Source: Chloroflexota bacterium
GTDB lineage: Bacteria; Chloroflexota; Anaerolineae; UBA4142
Assembly: GCA_016215025.1 (NCBI GenBank)
Contig: JACRMI010000173.1
Location: forward strand, 1 to 58,174
DNA: 58,174 nt
Direction of reading: 5' to 3'
The notes below the pieces were generated by a model that saw nothing but the letters and a program-made list of their open reading frames with translations, ran no database searches and was not told where the DNA came from. Positions 25,082 to 33,371 of the stretch are shown piece by piece (positions within the stretch are counted from its first letter, which is position 1; each line of letters opens with the position of its first letter). The position numbers were made by a program, and so were the translations under genes.

Positions 25082-27211
25082 CTATTTTTCGAGCAAATAC
25101 GGAACCAAAACGACCGCGACATTGGGATGCCGCTCAAATGTATCGCGCAATCGCCGCGCCGTGCGATTATGCAAGAATGCTTCCCAAGCGTGAGCCGTAA
25201 TAAATTCGGGTAGAACAATCGTGACGAATGCGCCGGGATATTGGCTGTGAACGGCATCGACGTAGGCCAAGAGTGGGCGCACGAATGCACGCAGCGGTGA
25301 ATCCAAAATCACCAGTTTCATGTCGGGCGCAAAGGCTGTCATTTTTTGGCGAATCTTTTCGGTGCGTTCCGAATTGGTGGAAATATGTAGCACGACCACG
25401 TCTTTTGAAATTGTGCGCGCAAACGAGATCGCCCGCAGCGACGCATAGTTCACATCGTCGATGGGCACGATGACCAATTGATCGATTTTGCTGGGTGGCA
25501 ATTGCCCCGGCACAACCCGGAGCTGTTCGGCAACGCGGGTATAGTGGCGATGAATGAAAAGAAAAATTGAGACGATGATTGGAATCAATAGGACGACGAC
25601 CCATGCGCCCAGCGCAAACTTGGTGACGACGACGATAATCAGCGTGATGATCGACAAAACTGCGCCGATGCCGTTGATGAACGCGCTCGTTTGCCAATTG
25701 GGTCCGCGCAACTTCCACCAATGAATCACCATGCCCGAATTCGATAGAGTAAACGCGAGGAAGACGCCGACCGCGTACAAATGAATCAAGCTATCGACGT
25801 TGCCTTGGAAGGCGATAACCAACAGCGCAGCGATGCCTCCTAGCGCGATGATGCCCGTCGAAAAGGCGAGGCGGTCGCCGCGAAATGAAAACTGATGCGG
25901 CATATAGTTGTCGCGCGCCAGCACAGATGCGAGGCGCGGGAAATCGGCAAAGGCAGTGTTTGCAGCAATGACCAAGATGCCCATGGTCGCAATTTGGAAG
26001 ATGTAATAGAAAATATTTTTTCCAAATACGGCGAGCGCGACCTGGGAGATGACCGTTTCTTCGCCAGGTACAAGTCCGATATGCGTCGCCAAGTACGACA
26101 CGCCCAGGAAAAATGCGCCGAGCAGAGTAGCCATGATGGTCAATGTCGTGGCGGCGTTTTTCGCTTCGGGTTTTTCAAACGCGGGCACGCCATTCGAGAT
26201 GGCTTCGGTTCCACTCATCGCCACAGCCCCAGCGGAAAAGGCACGCAGGACGAGCCATAAGGTGATTGGTTCCGTTGTAGGTAACGTAGGCGGCGTTGTT
26301 AACGGTTCGAGCGTTCCCATAAATGACTTGATCAAACCGATGATAATCATTGTGCTGAGACTGGTGATAAACAGATAAGTCGGGATCGCAAAGATGCTGC
26401 CCGATTCGCGAACGCCGCGCAAGTTTGCCAACGTAATCATGCCAATAAAAAAAAGACTCAGAATAACATTCAAATTCAAAAATGTTGGCAAGCTTTGCTC
26501 GAGCACGTTAATCTGATCGGCGTAACCGGATGCGATCAGGGCAGACGTCACCGCGGCAGAACCTGCCACGATGGACACCGCCACCGTCAAGATGTAATCG
26601 ATCAAAAGCGAAGCTGCTGCAATCAAACCGGGCAGTTGTCCCAGGTTTTCCCGGCTAACATTGTATGAGCCTCCACCTTGTGGATACGCTTGGACGGTTT
26701 GGCGATAAGAGAATGCGATTACCGACAACATGACCGCAATCGCCAGCGAAAGATAAAAGGTGATGCCGAGCGCGGCATTTCCGGCGACCATGAGCACGAT
26801 CAGAGAGGCTTCGGTGGCGTACGCGCTGGAGGAGATGGCGTCCGATCCAAAGACGGCGAGTGCCTTGACTTTGCTCAAGCGTTGATGAATTTCTTCAGCG
26901 GTTTCCAGCGGACGCCCGATCAAGATTTTTTTGACGGCGCGGTAGCCGCGTTCGATGGGGCTGGCGGGGCGATCCGATTCCGGAGTAGCAATAAAGTGAC
27001 CGGGTCCCACTTTGCGAAAAAATTTTCCATGCGATTGGCGCATTCGCACATAAACGTCGCCGGGGCGAACTCCGTGCTTGATCTCGCTAATGGTCAATTC
27101 TGGATTTATTTTCTTACTAGACGAACTGGGCGCTTGCGGTTGAACCGAAGGTCGATCTTCTGCTTCAGGGACGCCGAGGTCATTGCGCTGGTCTGGGTCG
27201 TGTTTACTCAT
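25082..27211 (-). CDS. KimA-like APC permease, copy 2
   Basis: The 709-residue paralogue of its two neighbours has the same hydrophilic leader (SEIKHGVRPGDVYVRMRQSH), 12-helix APC core (VFGSDAISSSAYATEASLIVL, YPQGGGSYNVSRENLG, MSGTEAISNGVPAF) and C-terminal USP-like domain (VIVPIDDVNYASLRAISFAR). Family knowledge points to cation or amino-acid uptake; KimA is the closest described architecture. The QGGGSYN motif has Gln where the other copies have His. The ATG at 27211 begins MSKHDPDQRND and lacks a strong ribosome site. It has the longest and most structured leader of the three (about 165 nt). Confidence 0.85.
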   Translation of the reverse strand: MSKHDPDQRNDLGVPEAEDRPSVQPQAPSSSSKKINPELTISEIKHGVRPGDVYVRMRQSHGKFFRKVGPGHFIATPESDRPASPIERGYRAVKKILIGRPLETAEEIHQRLSKVKALAVFGSDAISSSAYATEASLIVLMVAGNAALGITFYLSLAIAVMLSVIAFSYRQTVQAYPQGGGSYNVSRENLGQLPGLIAAASLLIDYILTVAVSIVAGSAAVTSALIASGYADQINVLEQSLPTFLNLNVILSLFFIGMITLANLRGVRESGSIFAIPTYLFITSLSTMIIIGLIKSFMGTLEPLTTPPTLPTTEPITLWLVLRAFSAGAVAMSGTEAISNGVPAFEKPEAKNAATTLTIMATLLGAFFLGVSYLATHIGLVPGEETVISQVALAVFGKNIFYYIFQIATMGILVIAANTAFADFPRLASVLARDNYMPHQFSFRGDRLAFSTGIIALGGIAALLVIAFQGNVDSLIHLYAVGVFLAFTLSNSGMVIHWWKLRGPNWQTSAFINGIGAVLSIITLIIVVVTKFALGAWVVVLLIPIIVSIFLFIHRHYTRVAEQLRVVPGQLPPSKIDQLVIVPIDDVNYASLRAISFARTISKDVVVLHISTNSERTEKIRQKMTAFAPDMKLVILDSPLRAFVRPLLAYVDAVHSQYPGAFVTIVLPEFITAHAWEAFLHNRTARRLRDTFERHPNVAVVLVPYLLEK

Positions 27212-27376
27212 CCGTTAACTCTTTTGCCAGGATGAACTAGACGAAAAAAAACACCCCAACCGAACTGTGTCCGTTCAGGGCATTCGTGCTAGTTGGTCTC
27301 TGCGCTTTGTATGAACTGATGGAATGCTACAACTCTTGCATAGGACTATCAGAGGCAAGTTCATTACGCATAACAA
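27212..27376 (-). promoter_or_regulatory. Structured leader with attenuator, permease copy 2
   Basis: Reading the minus strand, GGTCT near the start (27376-27380) pairs with AGACC (27295-27299). Inside, ATGAACT (27358-27364) pairs with AGTTCAT (27311-27317) and CTTGC (27355-27359) can pair with GCAAG (27335-27339). After this fold comes the conserved AATGCCC block, a hairpin at 27254-27280 and a run of eight Ts. The overlapping pairs could exchange, as in riboswitches or T-box-like attenuators. The class is not one I recognise. Confidence 0.6.
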
Positions 27377-27382
27377 GACCAG

Positions 27383-27391
27383 ATTATAACA
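27383..27391 (-). promoter_or_regulatory. Extended -10 promoter of permease copy 2
   Basis: Minus-strand TGTTATAAT is an extended -10 box; the nearest TTGACC (27410-27415) is 21 bp away, too far for a normal -35. Confidence 0.55.
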
Positions 27392-27411
27392 GGAAAAACG
27401 TTAAAGCGAGG

Positions 27412-27435
27412 TCAAGAAAGTGTCAAGAATCTTGA
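27412..27435. promoter_or_regulatory. Operator-like block upstream of permease copy 2
   Basis: TCAAGAAAGTGTC followed by AAGAATCTTGA repeats the block at 24996-25020. Its right half, TCAAGAATCTTGA, is a perfect 6-1-6 palindrome. It lies just upstream of the -10 box. Confidence 0.55.
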
Positions 27436-27470
27436 GGACGAGTAGCCAAAAAAAACCGTGAGGATATTTC

Positions 27471-27502
27471 AAATCCGAATTTCACCATCGAAATCCGGAT
27501 TT
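27471..27502 (-). terminator. Terminator after permease copy 3
   Basis: A 13-bp stem with one G-U/A-C position (AAATCCGAATTTC / GAAATCCGGATTT) lies 17 bp past the copy-3 stop. It is related in sequence to the terminator after copy 2. The whole 27212-27519 gap is filled by this terminator, the operator block, the promoter and the leader. Confidence 0.65.
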
Positions 27503-27519
27503 GTAGGAAGGGGACCGAT

Positions 27520-29667
27520 TTAGTTTTCTAGCAAATAAGGGACGAGAACGACGGCAACGTTCGGATGTCGCACAAAGGCTTCGCGCAAGCGCGCCGCCGA
27601 CCGATTATGCAAAAAGCCATCCCACCATCGCGCGGTGATAAACTCCGGCAGGACGATCGTGACAAATGCGCTCGGATACTGGCTATGCACGGCATCGACA
27701 TAGGCGAGCAGGGGACGCACGAACGCGCGCCAGGGTGAATCGACAATGACGAGTTTCATATCGGGTGCGTACTTTTGGACTTTGTTTTTTATTTTTTCGG
27801 CGTGTTCTTCATTGGTCCCGATATGCAAGATCACCGCGTCGCGAGAAATCGTTCGCGCAAACGCGATGGCGCGCAATGAAGCATAATTCAAATCGTCGAT
27901 GGGCACGACGACCAGTTGCTCGATGCGCGATGGAAAATCTTGTCCCTCGATGATCCGCAGTTGTTGTCTGACGCGGGAGTAATGGTGATGATTATAAAGA
28001 AAGAACGAAACGATGATGGGAATCAAAACGATCACGATCCATGCGCCCAATGCAAATTTAGTGATGGTAACGATGATCAAGGTGATGATCGACAAACTCG
28101 CGCCAATGCCATTGATAATGATGCTCGTCTTCCAATTGGCTTCTTTGCTTTTTAGCCAATGGATGACCATCCCCGAGTTGGACAGGCTAAAGGCAAGCAA
28201 CACGCCGATGGCATACAAATGGATCAGACTATCGACTTCGCCCTGAAACACCAAGACCAATATCGAAGCGATCCCGCCCAGCGCGCCAATGCCTGTTGAA
28301 AACGCGAGCCGATCACCGCGGAAGGAAAACTGGTGCGGCATGTAATCGTCGCGCGCCAGCACTGATGCTAGCCGAGGAAAACCGGCGAACGCAGTATTCG
28401 CGGCGACGATGAGAATGCCGGTTGTAGCTAATTGGAAAATGTAATAGGGCAAACTTGTACCATAAACGGCACGCGCCATCTGCGAGATGATGGTCTCTTC
28501 ACTTGGAACCAATCCCATATGACTGGCGAGATACGTAACGCCTAAAAAGAAAGCGCCCAATAAAGTTGCCATGACGATGAGGGTAGTTGCCGCATTTTTC
28601 GGTTCGGGTTTTTGAAAAGCAGGCACGCCGTTTGAAATCGCTTCCACACCGCTCATCGCAACTGCGCCGGCTGAAAACGCTCGCAGAATCAACAAAATTG
28701 TTAACGGTTCGGTGACCGCTAGAATCGGTGGGGGTGCGGCGGGCTGCAAGGTCCCCGTGAACAATTTGAAAATACCAACGATCAGCGTGATACTCAAACC
28801 GAAAATGAATGTATAAGTCACAACGGCGAATATAGTTCCCGATTCCTGAAGACCGCGCAAATTTGCCAAGGTCATCAAACCGATAAAACCAAGACTGAGA
28901 ATGACGTTAATGTTCAGAAAATGGGGCAGCAAGCTTTCCAGATATTGAATCTGGTCGCCGTATCCAGAAGCGATGAGCGCCGAGGTGACCGCGGCTGAAC
29001 CCGCCACAATCGATACGGCGACGGTGAGAATATAATCGATCAAGAGCGACGCACCCGCCACCAAGCCCGGCATCTCGCCCAGGTTTTCGCGGCTGACGTT
29101 GTAGGAACCGCCGCCATGAGGGTAGGTGAAAACAGTTTGTCGATACGAGAACGCGATGATCGACAACATCACGGCAACGGCAAGAGCGGTGAACAAAGAG
29201 ATGCCGAGCGCGGCATTCCCTGCGACCATCAAAATGACGAGCGATGCTTCGGTGGCATAGGCACTGGAAGAAATTGCATCCGACCCAAAGACGGCGAGGG
29301 CTTTGAACTTGCTCAAACGCTGATGAATTTCTTCAGCGGTTTCCAACGGACGCCCAATCAGAATCTTTTTGATCGCTCGATAGGTGCGTTCGACGGTACC
29401 TTCGGGGCGATTCGATTCGGGCGTGGCGATAAAGTGACCGGGTCCCACGCGACGGAAAAATCGATTGCCAGTTTGACGCATTCGAACGTACACATCGCCG
29501 GGACGAACACCGCGTTTGATTTCGTTCACCGTCAAGTCTGGGTTTAATTTTTTGGAAGGAGCACCAGAAACATGCGAGCTGTCCGAGACGGAAGGAGTTT
29601 CAACTGCTTCGGGTACGCCCAAGTCGTTCTGCTTGGGTTGCTTTTTGTCTGCCAAGCTTTTCTCCAT
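27520..29667 (-). CDS. KimA-like APC permease, copy 3
   Basis: The 715-residue third paralogue has the leader NEIKRGVRPGDVYVRMRQTG, an APC core (GSDAISSSAYATEASLVIL, YPHGGGSYNVSRENLG, MSGVEAISNGVPAF) and a USP-like C-terminus (VVVPIDDLNYASLRAIAFAR). The MSGVEAIS motif has Val where copies 1 and 2 have Thr, in a region near the substrate path of APC transporters, so specificity may differ. The ATG at 29667 lies 20 bp after the attenuator hairpin. It has the best promoter of the three. Being first in transcription order, it could be the ancestral copy, but this is untested. Confidence 0.85.
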   Translation of the reverse strand: MEKSLADKKQPKQNDLGVPEAVETPSVSDSSHVSGAPSKKLNPDLTVNEIKRGVRPGDVYVRMRQTGNRFFRRVGPGHFIATPESNRPEGTVERTYRAIKKILIGRPLETAEEIHQRLSKFKALAVFGSDAISSSAYATEASLVILMVAGNAALGISLFTALAVAVMLSIIAFSYRQTVFTYPHGGGSYNVSRENLGEMPGLVAGASLLIDYILTVAVSIVAGSAAVTSALIASGYGDQIQYLESLLPHFLNINVILSLGFIGLMTLANLRGLQESGTIFAVVTYTFIFGLSITLIVGIFKLFTGTLQPAAPPPILAVTEPLTILLILRAFSAGAVAMSGVEAISNGVPAFQKPEPKNAATTLIVMATLLGAFFLGVTYLASHMGLVPSEETIISQMARAVYGTSLPYYIFQLATTGILIVAANTAFAGFPRLASVLARDDYMPHQFSFRGDRLAFSTGIGALGGIASILVLVFQGEVDSLIHLYAIGVLLAFSLSNSGMVIHWLKSKEANWKTSIIINGIGASLSIITLIIVTITKFALGAWIVIVLIPIIVSFFLYNHHHYSRVRQQLRIIEGQDFPSRIEQLVVVPIDDLNYASLRAIAFARTISRDAVILHIGTNEEHAEKIKNKVQKYAPDMKLVIVDSPWRAFVRPLLAYVDAVHSQYPSAFVTIVLPEFITARWWDGFLHNRSAARLREAFVRHPNVAVVLVPYLLEN

Positions 29668-29755
29668 ATGCTAAAACACAAAAATAACCCCGACCGGGAA
29701 TCGTCCGATCAGGGCATGTGCAAGATGCGCGACGGAGCGCAAACCTCACTGACCA
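29668..29755 (-). promoter_or_regulatory. Leader with attenuator, permease copy 3
   Basis: The leader of about 88 nt contains CATGCCC, then a 9-bp stem (CCCTGATCG / CGGTCGGGG, 29688-29714) with two G-U pairs, then TTATTTTT, ending 20 bp before the ATG. It is the cleanest example of the shared hairpin. Confidence 0.65.
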
Positions 29756-29761
29756 GGCAAA

Positions 29762-29790
29762 ATAGTAGCTGTGTTGGCTTGGAATGTCAA
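29762..29790 (-). promoter_or_regulatory. Promoter of permease copy 3
   Basis: Minus-strand TTGACA (29785-29790) and TACTAT (29762-29767) with a 17-bp spacer. GACACTTGA around the -35 echoes part of the operator block of copies 1 and 2. Confidence 0.75.
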
Positions 29791-29823
29791 GTGTCACGCT
29801 GGCCAATGCTGCTCCAGTTTTTT

Positions 29824-31530
29824 CTATCTGGGTGAGAACATCACCGTGTCGGCGACAACGACCGTCGCGAGCGTCGGCTCATAGGTGACATCCGAAAGCG
29901 AAACGTATTCGTCGCCTGTTCCGGCAAAATCGAATGTGCCTAAGCTGACCCACTGATTCGAATAGATCGATTGATTGAGCGAGCGTACGTCGGATGAACC
30001 AGAATGGGCGATAATATACCGTGCGCTGCGCGTTGTGCCCATGCTGCCGGGAATATATGCAAAAACTTCGTATTTGCCGGCGTGGGCGACCGTCGCATAC
30101 CAGCGCACCCAATTGCTATGGGCTTGCGCGAATGTATTGTTCGCCGTCCAGTATGCCTGCCCGCCATAACCGTTGGCGGTCGTTTTCCAATTGCCATCCA
30201 TATTGTGAATGAACCACGCATTCTTTGTGTCGATGGCGACATCGCCGGTGGGCGGAGGAGCTTGAGCATCAAGCTGATCCGGGAAAATTGCGCCGGGCGT
30301 AATCTCAACTCGCAACGATGCCTTTCCGCCATGCTGATAATATTCGACTCGCCAATCGTGTTGCCCTGCCGTCAAAAAAGTCATGCCACCGTAAGCGGTT
30401 GGCGATTGATCATGCCATTGATCGATTAGCAAATTGTTGTCGACCCAAACGCGCACGCCGTCGTCGGCAATTGCAGTTACCGTATAAAATCCCGCCAAGT
30501 TCGCTGTTCGCTTCGAGGTCCACCGCACCGACCAATTACCGTTCTTGGAGAGTCCTTTGCCCGGCGAATCGGTACCCCAATTGAAATTCAAGTTGGTGTC
30601 GTCGCGCGAAAACACCAGCGTGCCAGTCACACTGGGATTATCAAAAAATTCAGCACGCCAGATTTCTGCGCTCCCCGTGACGAGCGTCCAGCTCAACTGC
30701 GCCTGCGCGTTGCCGCCGTGTTGAAAGTGGTCCATGCGCAGCCAATGATTGCCTTCGGTCAGCTCGACATCCGCGGTCCAACTTTTTGGATTCTGATCGT
30801 GCCATTGATCGATCACAGCCTGCCCGTCGATCCACAAGCGCACGCCATCGTCCGTCGTCGTCGTGAAGCGATAACGCCCTCCGGCGAAGAACTGGCTGCG
30901 CGTCCAGCGCGTCGAGAAATTCGTGCCGGGAACATTGCCGCCCGGTCCCGCGTTGCCAAAATCGAAACGAATCGATGGATCGTTGCGAACGAATGCCGGC
31001 GCGCCGGTGAGGTCAGGATTGCTGAAATATTCTCCACGCCAGTCGGGATAATTTGCCGATGTGACGTAGAGATGTGCTTGAGCGTTGCCGGTGTGATTAA
31101 AATATTCCATGCGCACAAGGTGAAACGACTGCGTGAGGTTGAGTGTCACGATGCGCGTGGTCAGCGCCTGTTCGTTCCATGCATCGATCACAAGCGTATC
31201 GTCGATGTAAAGCCGCACGCCGTCGTCGACAATCGTGGTGAACGTCCAGTTGCCAGGTGTGTCGATGTAGAGCCAGCGTGTCCAGCGGACCGAGAAATCC
31301 TTTGGGGGAATGTTTGCGCCAGGTGAACCATTACCCCAGGAAAAATCGACGTTAGGGTCTTCGCGCGTCCATACCGGATTGCCTTGCAGATTTCGGTTGT
31401 TGAAATAGGTGCCGTACCATGCATTGGTCGTTTGCGTCGGAGGTGCGGCAAAAACATTCGGACGGGTTGCTAACGCAAGCGCCAAGAGCGCCAGTGCAAT
31501 TACGCTAATACTTTTCTTCAAGCGATTCAT
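29824..31530 (-). CDS. Secreted protein with three PA14 domains and a golvesin-like end
   Basis: The 568-residue protein has a signal peptide (MNRLKKS, then a hydrophobic stretch, cleavage near VFA-APP). Three PA14-like beta domains lie at about 36-160, 165-290 and 297-425. Each has the pattern W-x-x-x-Y/F-F, VRWTR or STRWTR, DDGVR(L/V)W(I/V)D and DxW(H/N)(D/E)Q. The final 125 residues (WFIHNMDGNWK, YGGQAYW, YEVFAYIPGS, WVSLGTFDF) look like a golvesin/xanthan-lyase-type carbohydrate module. PA14 repeats usually bind sugars. No enzyme domain or sorting tail is seen, so an adhesin or glycan-binding role at the cell surface is inferred. GGAG precedes the ATG. Confidence 0.85.
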   Translation of the reverse strand: MNRLKKSISVIALALLALALATRPNVFAAPPTQTTNAWYGTYFNNRNLQGNPVWTREDPNVDFSWGNGSPGANIPPKDFSVRWTRWLYIDTPGNWTFTTIVDDGVRLYIDDTLVIDAWNEQALTTRIVTLNLTQSFHLVRMEYFNHTGNAQAHLYVTSANYPDWRGEYFSNPDLTGAPAFVRNDPSIRFDFGNAGPGGNVPGTNFSTRWTRSQFFAGGRYRFTTTTDDGVRLWIDGQAVIDQWHDQNPKSWTADVELTEGNHWLRMDHFQHGGNAQAQLSWTLVTGSAEIWRAEFFDNPSVTGTLVFSRDDTNLNFNWGTDSPGKGLSKNGNWSVRWTSKRTANLAGFYTVTAIADDGVRVWVDNNLLIDQWHDQSPTAYGGMTFLTAGQHDWRVEYYQHGGKASLRVEITPGAIFPDQLDAQAPPPTGDVAIDTKNAWFIHNMDGNWKTTANGYGGQAYWTANNTFAQAHSNWVRWYATVAHAGKYEVFAYIPGSMGTTRSARYIIAHSGSSDVRSLNQSIYSNQWVSLGTFDFAGTGDEYVSLSDVTYEPTLATVVVADTVMFSPR

Positions 31531-31544
31531 CTCCGTTGGGCGAA

Positions 31545-31572
31545 AGTATACAACAATTCGCTTAAATCGCAA
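31545..31572 (-). promoter_or_regulatory. Promoter of the PA14 gene
   Basis: Minus-strand TTGCGA (31567-31572) and TATACT (31545-31550) with a 16-bp spacer, 15 bp before the PA14-protein ATG. Confidence 0.6.
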
Positions 31573-31585
31573 TTGCACGCCGATA

Positions 31586-31682
31586 TCATCGCGAGGAACG
31601 GTTGCGCCATCTTTGATGGCGATGTGACGAAGCAATCTCCAACCTGCGAATTCGGCATTGCACGGCTCGCAATGATATCCGC
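31586..31682. repeat. Dispersed palindromic element, copy 1
   Basis: This element contains TTGCGCCATCTTTGATGGCG at 31602-31621, identical to 48337-48356 in a second element. It also has REP-like flanks (ATCGCGAGGAACG and GACGAAGCAATCTCC). It fills the gap between the divergent PA14 and fur-like promoters. Confidence 0.65.
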
Positions 31683-31692
31683 TCCTCGCCCG

Positions 31693-31720
31693 TTGACATC
31701 CACTCGATTTTGTGTATACT
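31693..31720 (+). promoter_or_regulatory. Promoter of the fur-like gene
   Basis: TTGACA (31693-31698) and TATACT (31715-31720) are separated by 16 bp. Transcription would begin inside the Fur-box palindrome. Confidence 0.75.
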
Positions 31721-31726
31721 TGTTGT

Positions 31727-31747
31727 AATTGAAAATGATTTTCAATT
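31727..31747. promoter_or_regulatory. Fur/Zur-box operator
   Basis: A perfect 10-1-10 palindrome (AATTGAAAAT-G-ATTTTCAATT) covers the predicted start site and ends 9 bp before the ATG. The inner TGAAAAT-n-ATTTTCA has the 7-1-7 form of Fur-family boxes. It fits autorepression by the adjacent gene. Confidence 0.8.
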
Positions 31748-31756
31748 AGGAAAACC

Positions 31757-32197
31757 ATGTCTGATTCTACTTTTCAAGTCGGACTGCGTGAGAATCATCG
31801 CAAGCTGACGCGCCCGCGCCAAGTCGTCCTCGGCATTATCACACGCGCCGATCACCATCTCACGCCCGCCGAAATTTATCGCAAAGCTAAAAGCGTTTAT
31901 CCGCATGTGGGGTTGACCACCGTCTATCGCACACTCGATCTGCTCGTGCAGATGGGTTACATTCAGCGCATTCACTTGGCAGACAGTTGTCACAGCTACG
32001 CGCCGATGGAACGCGCGCACGCGCATCATTTGGTTTGCAGCAAGTGCGGACGCGCCGAAGAATTTTCAGAGTGCGATCTGGATTCGCTGATGCAGTCGAT
32101 TCAAGCCAAGACGGGCTATCTCATCGACGTGCATGTGTTGGAGTTGATGGGGCAGTGTCCCGATTGTCAATCCAAAGCACGAGCGCGCAATCGTTGA
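31757..32197 (+). CDS. Fur-family metal-responsive repressor (Fur/Zur)
   Basis: The 146-residue protein has a winged helix around LTPAEIYRKAK and VGLTTVYRTLDLL. A dimer domain has the metal-sensing HAHHLVCSKCGR and two structural C-x-x-C pairs (C94/C97 and C134/C137). Position directly ahead of znuACB argues for zinc sensing (Zur), but iron (Fur) cannot be excluded from sequence. AGGAAAACC serves as a modest ribosome site. A hairpin-forming GC segment (about 32236-32263) follows without a U-run, so partial read-through into the znu genes is possible. Confidence 0.85.
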   Translation: MSDSTFQVGLRENHRKLTRPRQVVLGIITRADHHLTPAEIYRKAKSVYPHVGLTTVYRTLDLLVQMGYIQRIHLADSCHSYAPMERAHAHHLVCSKCGRAEEFSECDLDSLMQSIQAKTGYLIDVHVLELMGQCPDCQSKARARNR

Positions 32198-32296
32198 AGA
32201 GGAGGTGAATTATCGCAGGGACGAATCAATAAAACGAGCGCAGAGTTCGTGGCTCCGCGCTCGCGGCAAGAGAAACCAAGTCATCCGGACAGATGC

Positions 32297-32329
32297 TTGC
32301 GCCCTTGCTGAGTGTGATTATATCACACT
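32297..32329 (+). promoter_or_regulatory. Promoter and operator of znuACB
   Basis: TTGCGC (32297-32302), a 16-bp spacer and TATATC (32319-32324) form a promoter. A perfect 8-3-8 inverted repeat (AGTGTGAT / ATCACACT, 32311-32329) covers its -10 box. Sequence differs from the Fur box upstream of the regulator gene, so a second repressor or a relaxed site should be considered. Confidence 0.6.
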
Positions 32330-32376
32330 GCGGGACGTGAGCCAAGTTCAATTTCAAAATTGAGGAGTGTCTACGC

Positions 32377-33288
32377 ATGTTCCGCTCAAATCGAATTGTT
32401 TGGCTGTTCATCGCCGTTTTACTCACTGCGTGTTCTACGCCAACGCAATCGTCGTCTTCGCTTCAAGTCTTGGCGACGACGACCTATCTGGCCGACCTGG
32501 CGCAGAACGTCGCAGGCAATCGTTTGCAGATCGATACGTTAATGCCATCAGGGGTTGACCCGCACAGTTTTGAACCAACGCCTGCTGACCTGCGCCGGGT
32601 TGCCGATAGCACCGTCTTGATTTCGAACGGCGCGGGCTTTGAAGAATTTTTGGACAAGCTGTTGCAGAATGCGGGTGGCAAACGCCAAATGATCGAGGCG
32701 TCGAATGGATTGACGAGTCGCAAGCCAAGCCCGGGCGAGCCAATCGATGCGGATAATCCAGTCGATCCGCATTTCTGGCTCGATCCAAACAACGCAATCC
32801 AGTATGTCGAAAACATTCGCGATGGGTTGAGCCAAGCCGATCACGACGGCAAATCGATTTACACGGCGAACGCGGCGGCGTACATCGCCAAGCTCAAAGA
32901 CCTCGACGGTTGGATCAAGCAGCAGGTTCAAGCGGTACCGGTCGAACATCGTTTGCTCGTGACGAATCACGAAAGCTTTGGTTATTTCGCCGACCGCTAT
33001 GGATTCAAAATCGTCGGCGCGATCATTCCCAGCGTCAGCACGGGAGCATCGCCATCGGCAGAGCAATTGGCTAAGCTGGTCGATCAAGTGAAAAAATCTA
33101 GCGCGCGTGCCATCTTTATCGAAACCGGAAACAATCCGCAATTGGCGAATCAAGTCGCGAAGGAAGCAGGCATACAAGTTGTGACGCAACTTTATACGCA
33201 CTCGACTTCTGACGCGAAAGGTGTAGCGCCAACATACATCGACATGCTCAAGTACGATGCGATGGCAATCGTCAACGCCCTGAAATAA
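32377..33288 (+). CDS. znuA: Zinc/manganese ABC transporter substrate-binding lipoprotein
   Basis: The 303-residue protein of the ZnuA/TroA cluster-A-I family has a lipobox LLTAC with the modified Cys19. Metal ligands are visible as H63 in VDPHSFEP, H132 in VDPHFWLD, H198 in TNHESFGYF and an acidic residue in IFIETGNN. The His-rich loop typical of strong ZnuA proteins is short and not His-rich, so manganese or mixed specificity is possible. It binds metal outside the membrane and delivers it to the ZnuB channel. It is the first gene of the transport operon. Confidence 0.88.
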   Translation: MFRSNRIVWLFIAVLLTACSTPTQSSSSLQVLATTTYLADLAQNVAGNRLQIDTLMPSGVDPHSFEPTPADLRRVADSTVLISNGAGFEEFLDKLLQNAGGKRQMIEASNGLTSRKPSPGEPIDADNPVDPHFWLDPNNAIQYVENIRDGLSQADHDGKSIYTANAAAYIAKLKDLDGWIKQQVQAVPVEHRLLVTNHESFGYFADRYGFKIVGAIIPSVSTGASPSAEQLAKLVDQVKKSSARAIFIETGNNPQLANQVAKEAGIQVVTQLYTHSTSDAKGVAPTYIDMLKYDAMAIVNALK

Positions 33289-33293
33289 CAATT

Positions 33294-33345
33294 CGCGAAT
33301 CACGCGAATCTTTGCTAATCTTGGTTTTGATTCGCGTGATTCGCG
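33294..33345 (+). repeat. Perfect 17-bp inverted microrepeat after znuA
   Basis: Two tandem 9-nt units (CGCGAATCA) form an arm at 33294-33310. Its exact reverse complement is at 33329-33345, with an 18-nt loop. It fills the znuA-znuC gap. Confidence 0.75.
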
Positions 33346-33371
33346 GATCAAGAGGTTTTGAAGTTAACTCA

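Noticed and set aside
27212..27380. c-di-AMP (ydaO-type) riboswitch before the permeases
   Set aside because: Expected from KimA biology, but the conserved blocks of that class as I know them are not visible; kept only as an unknown attenuator.
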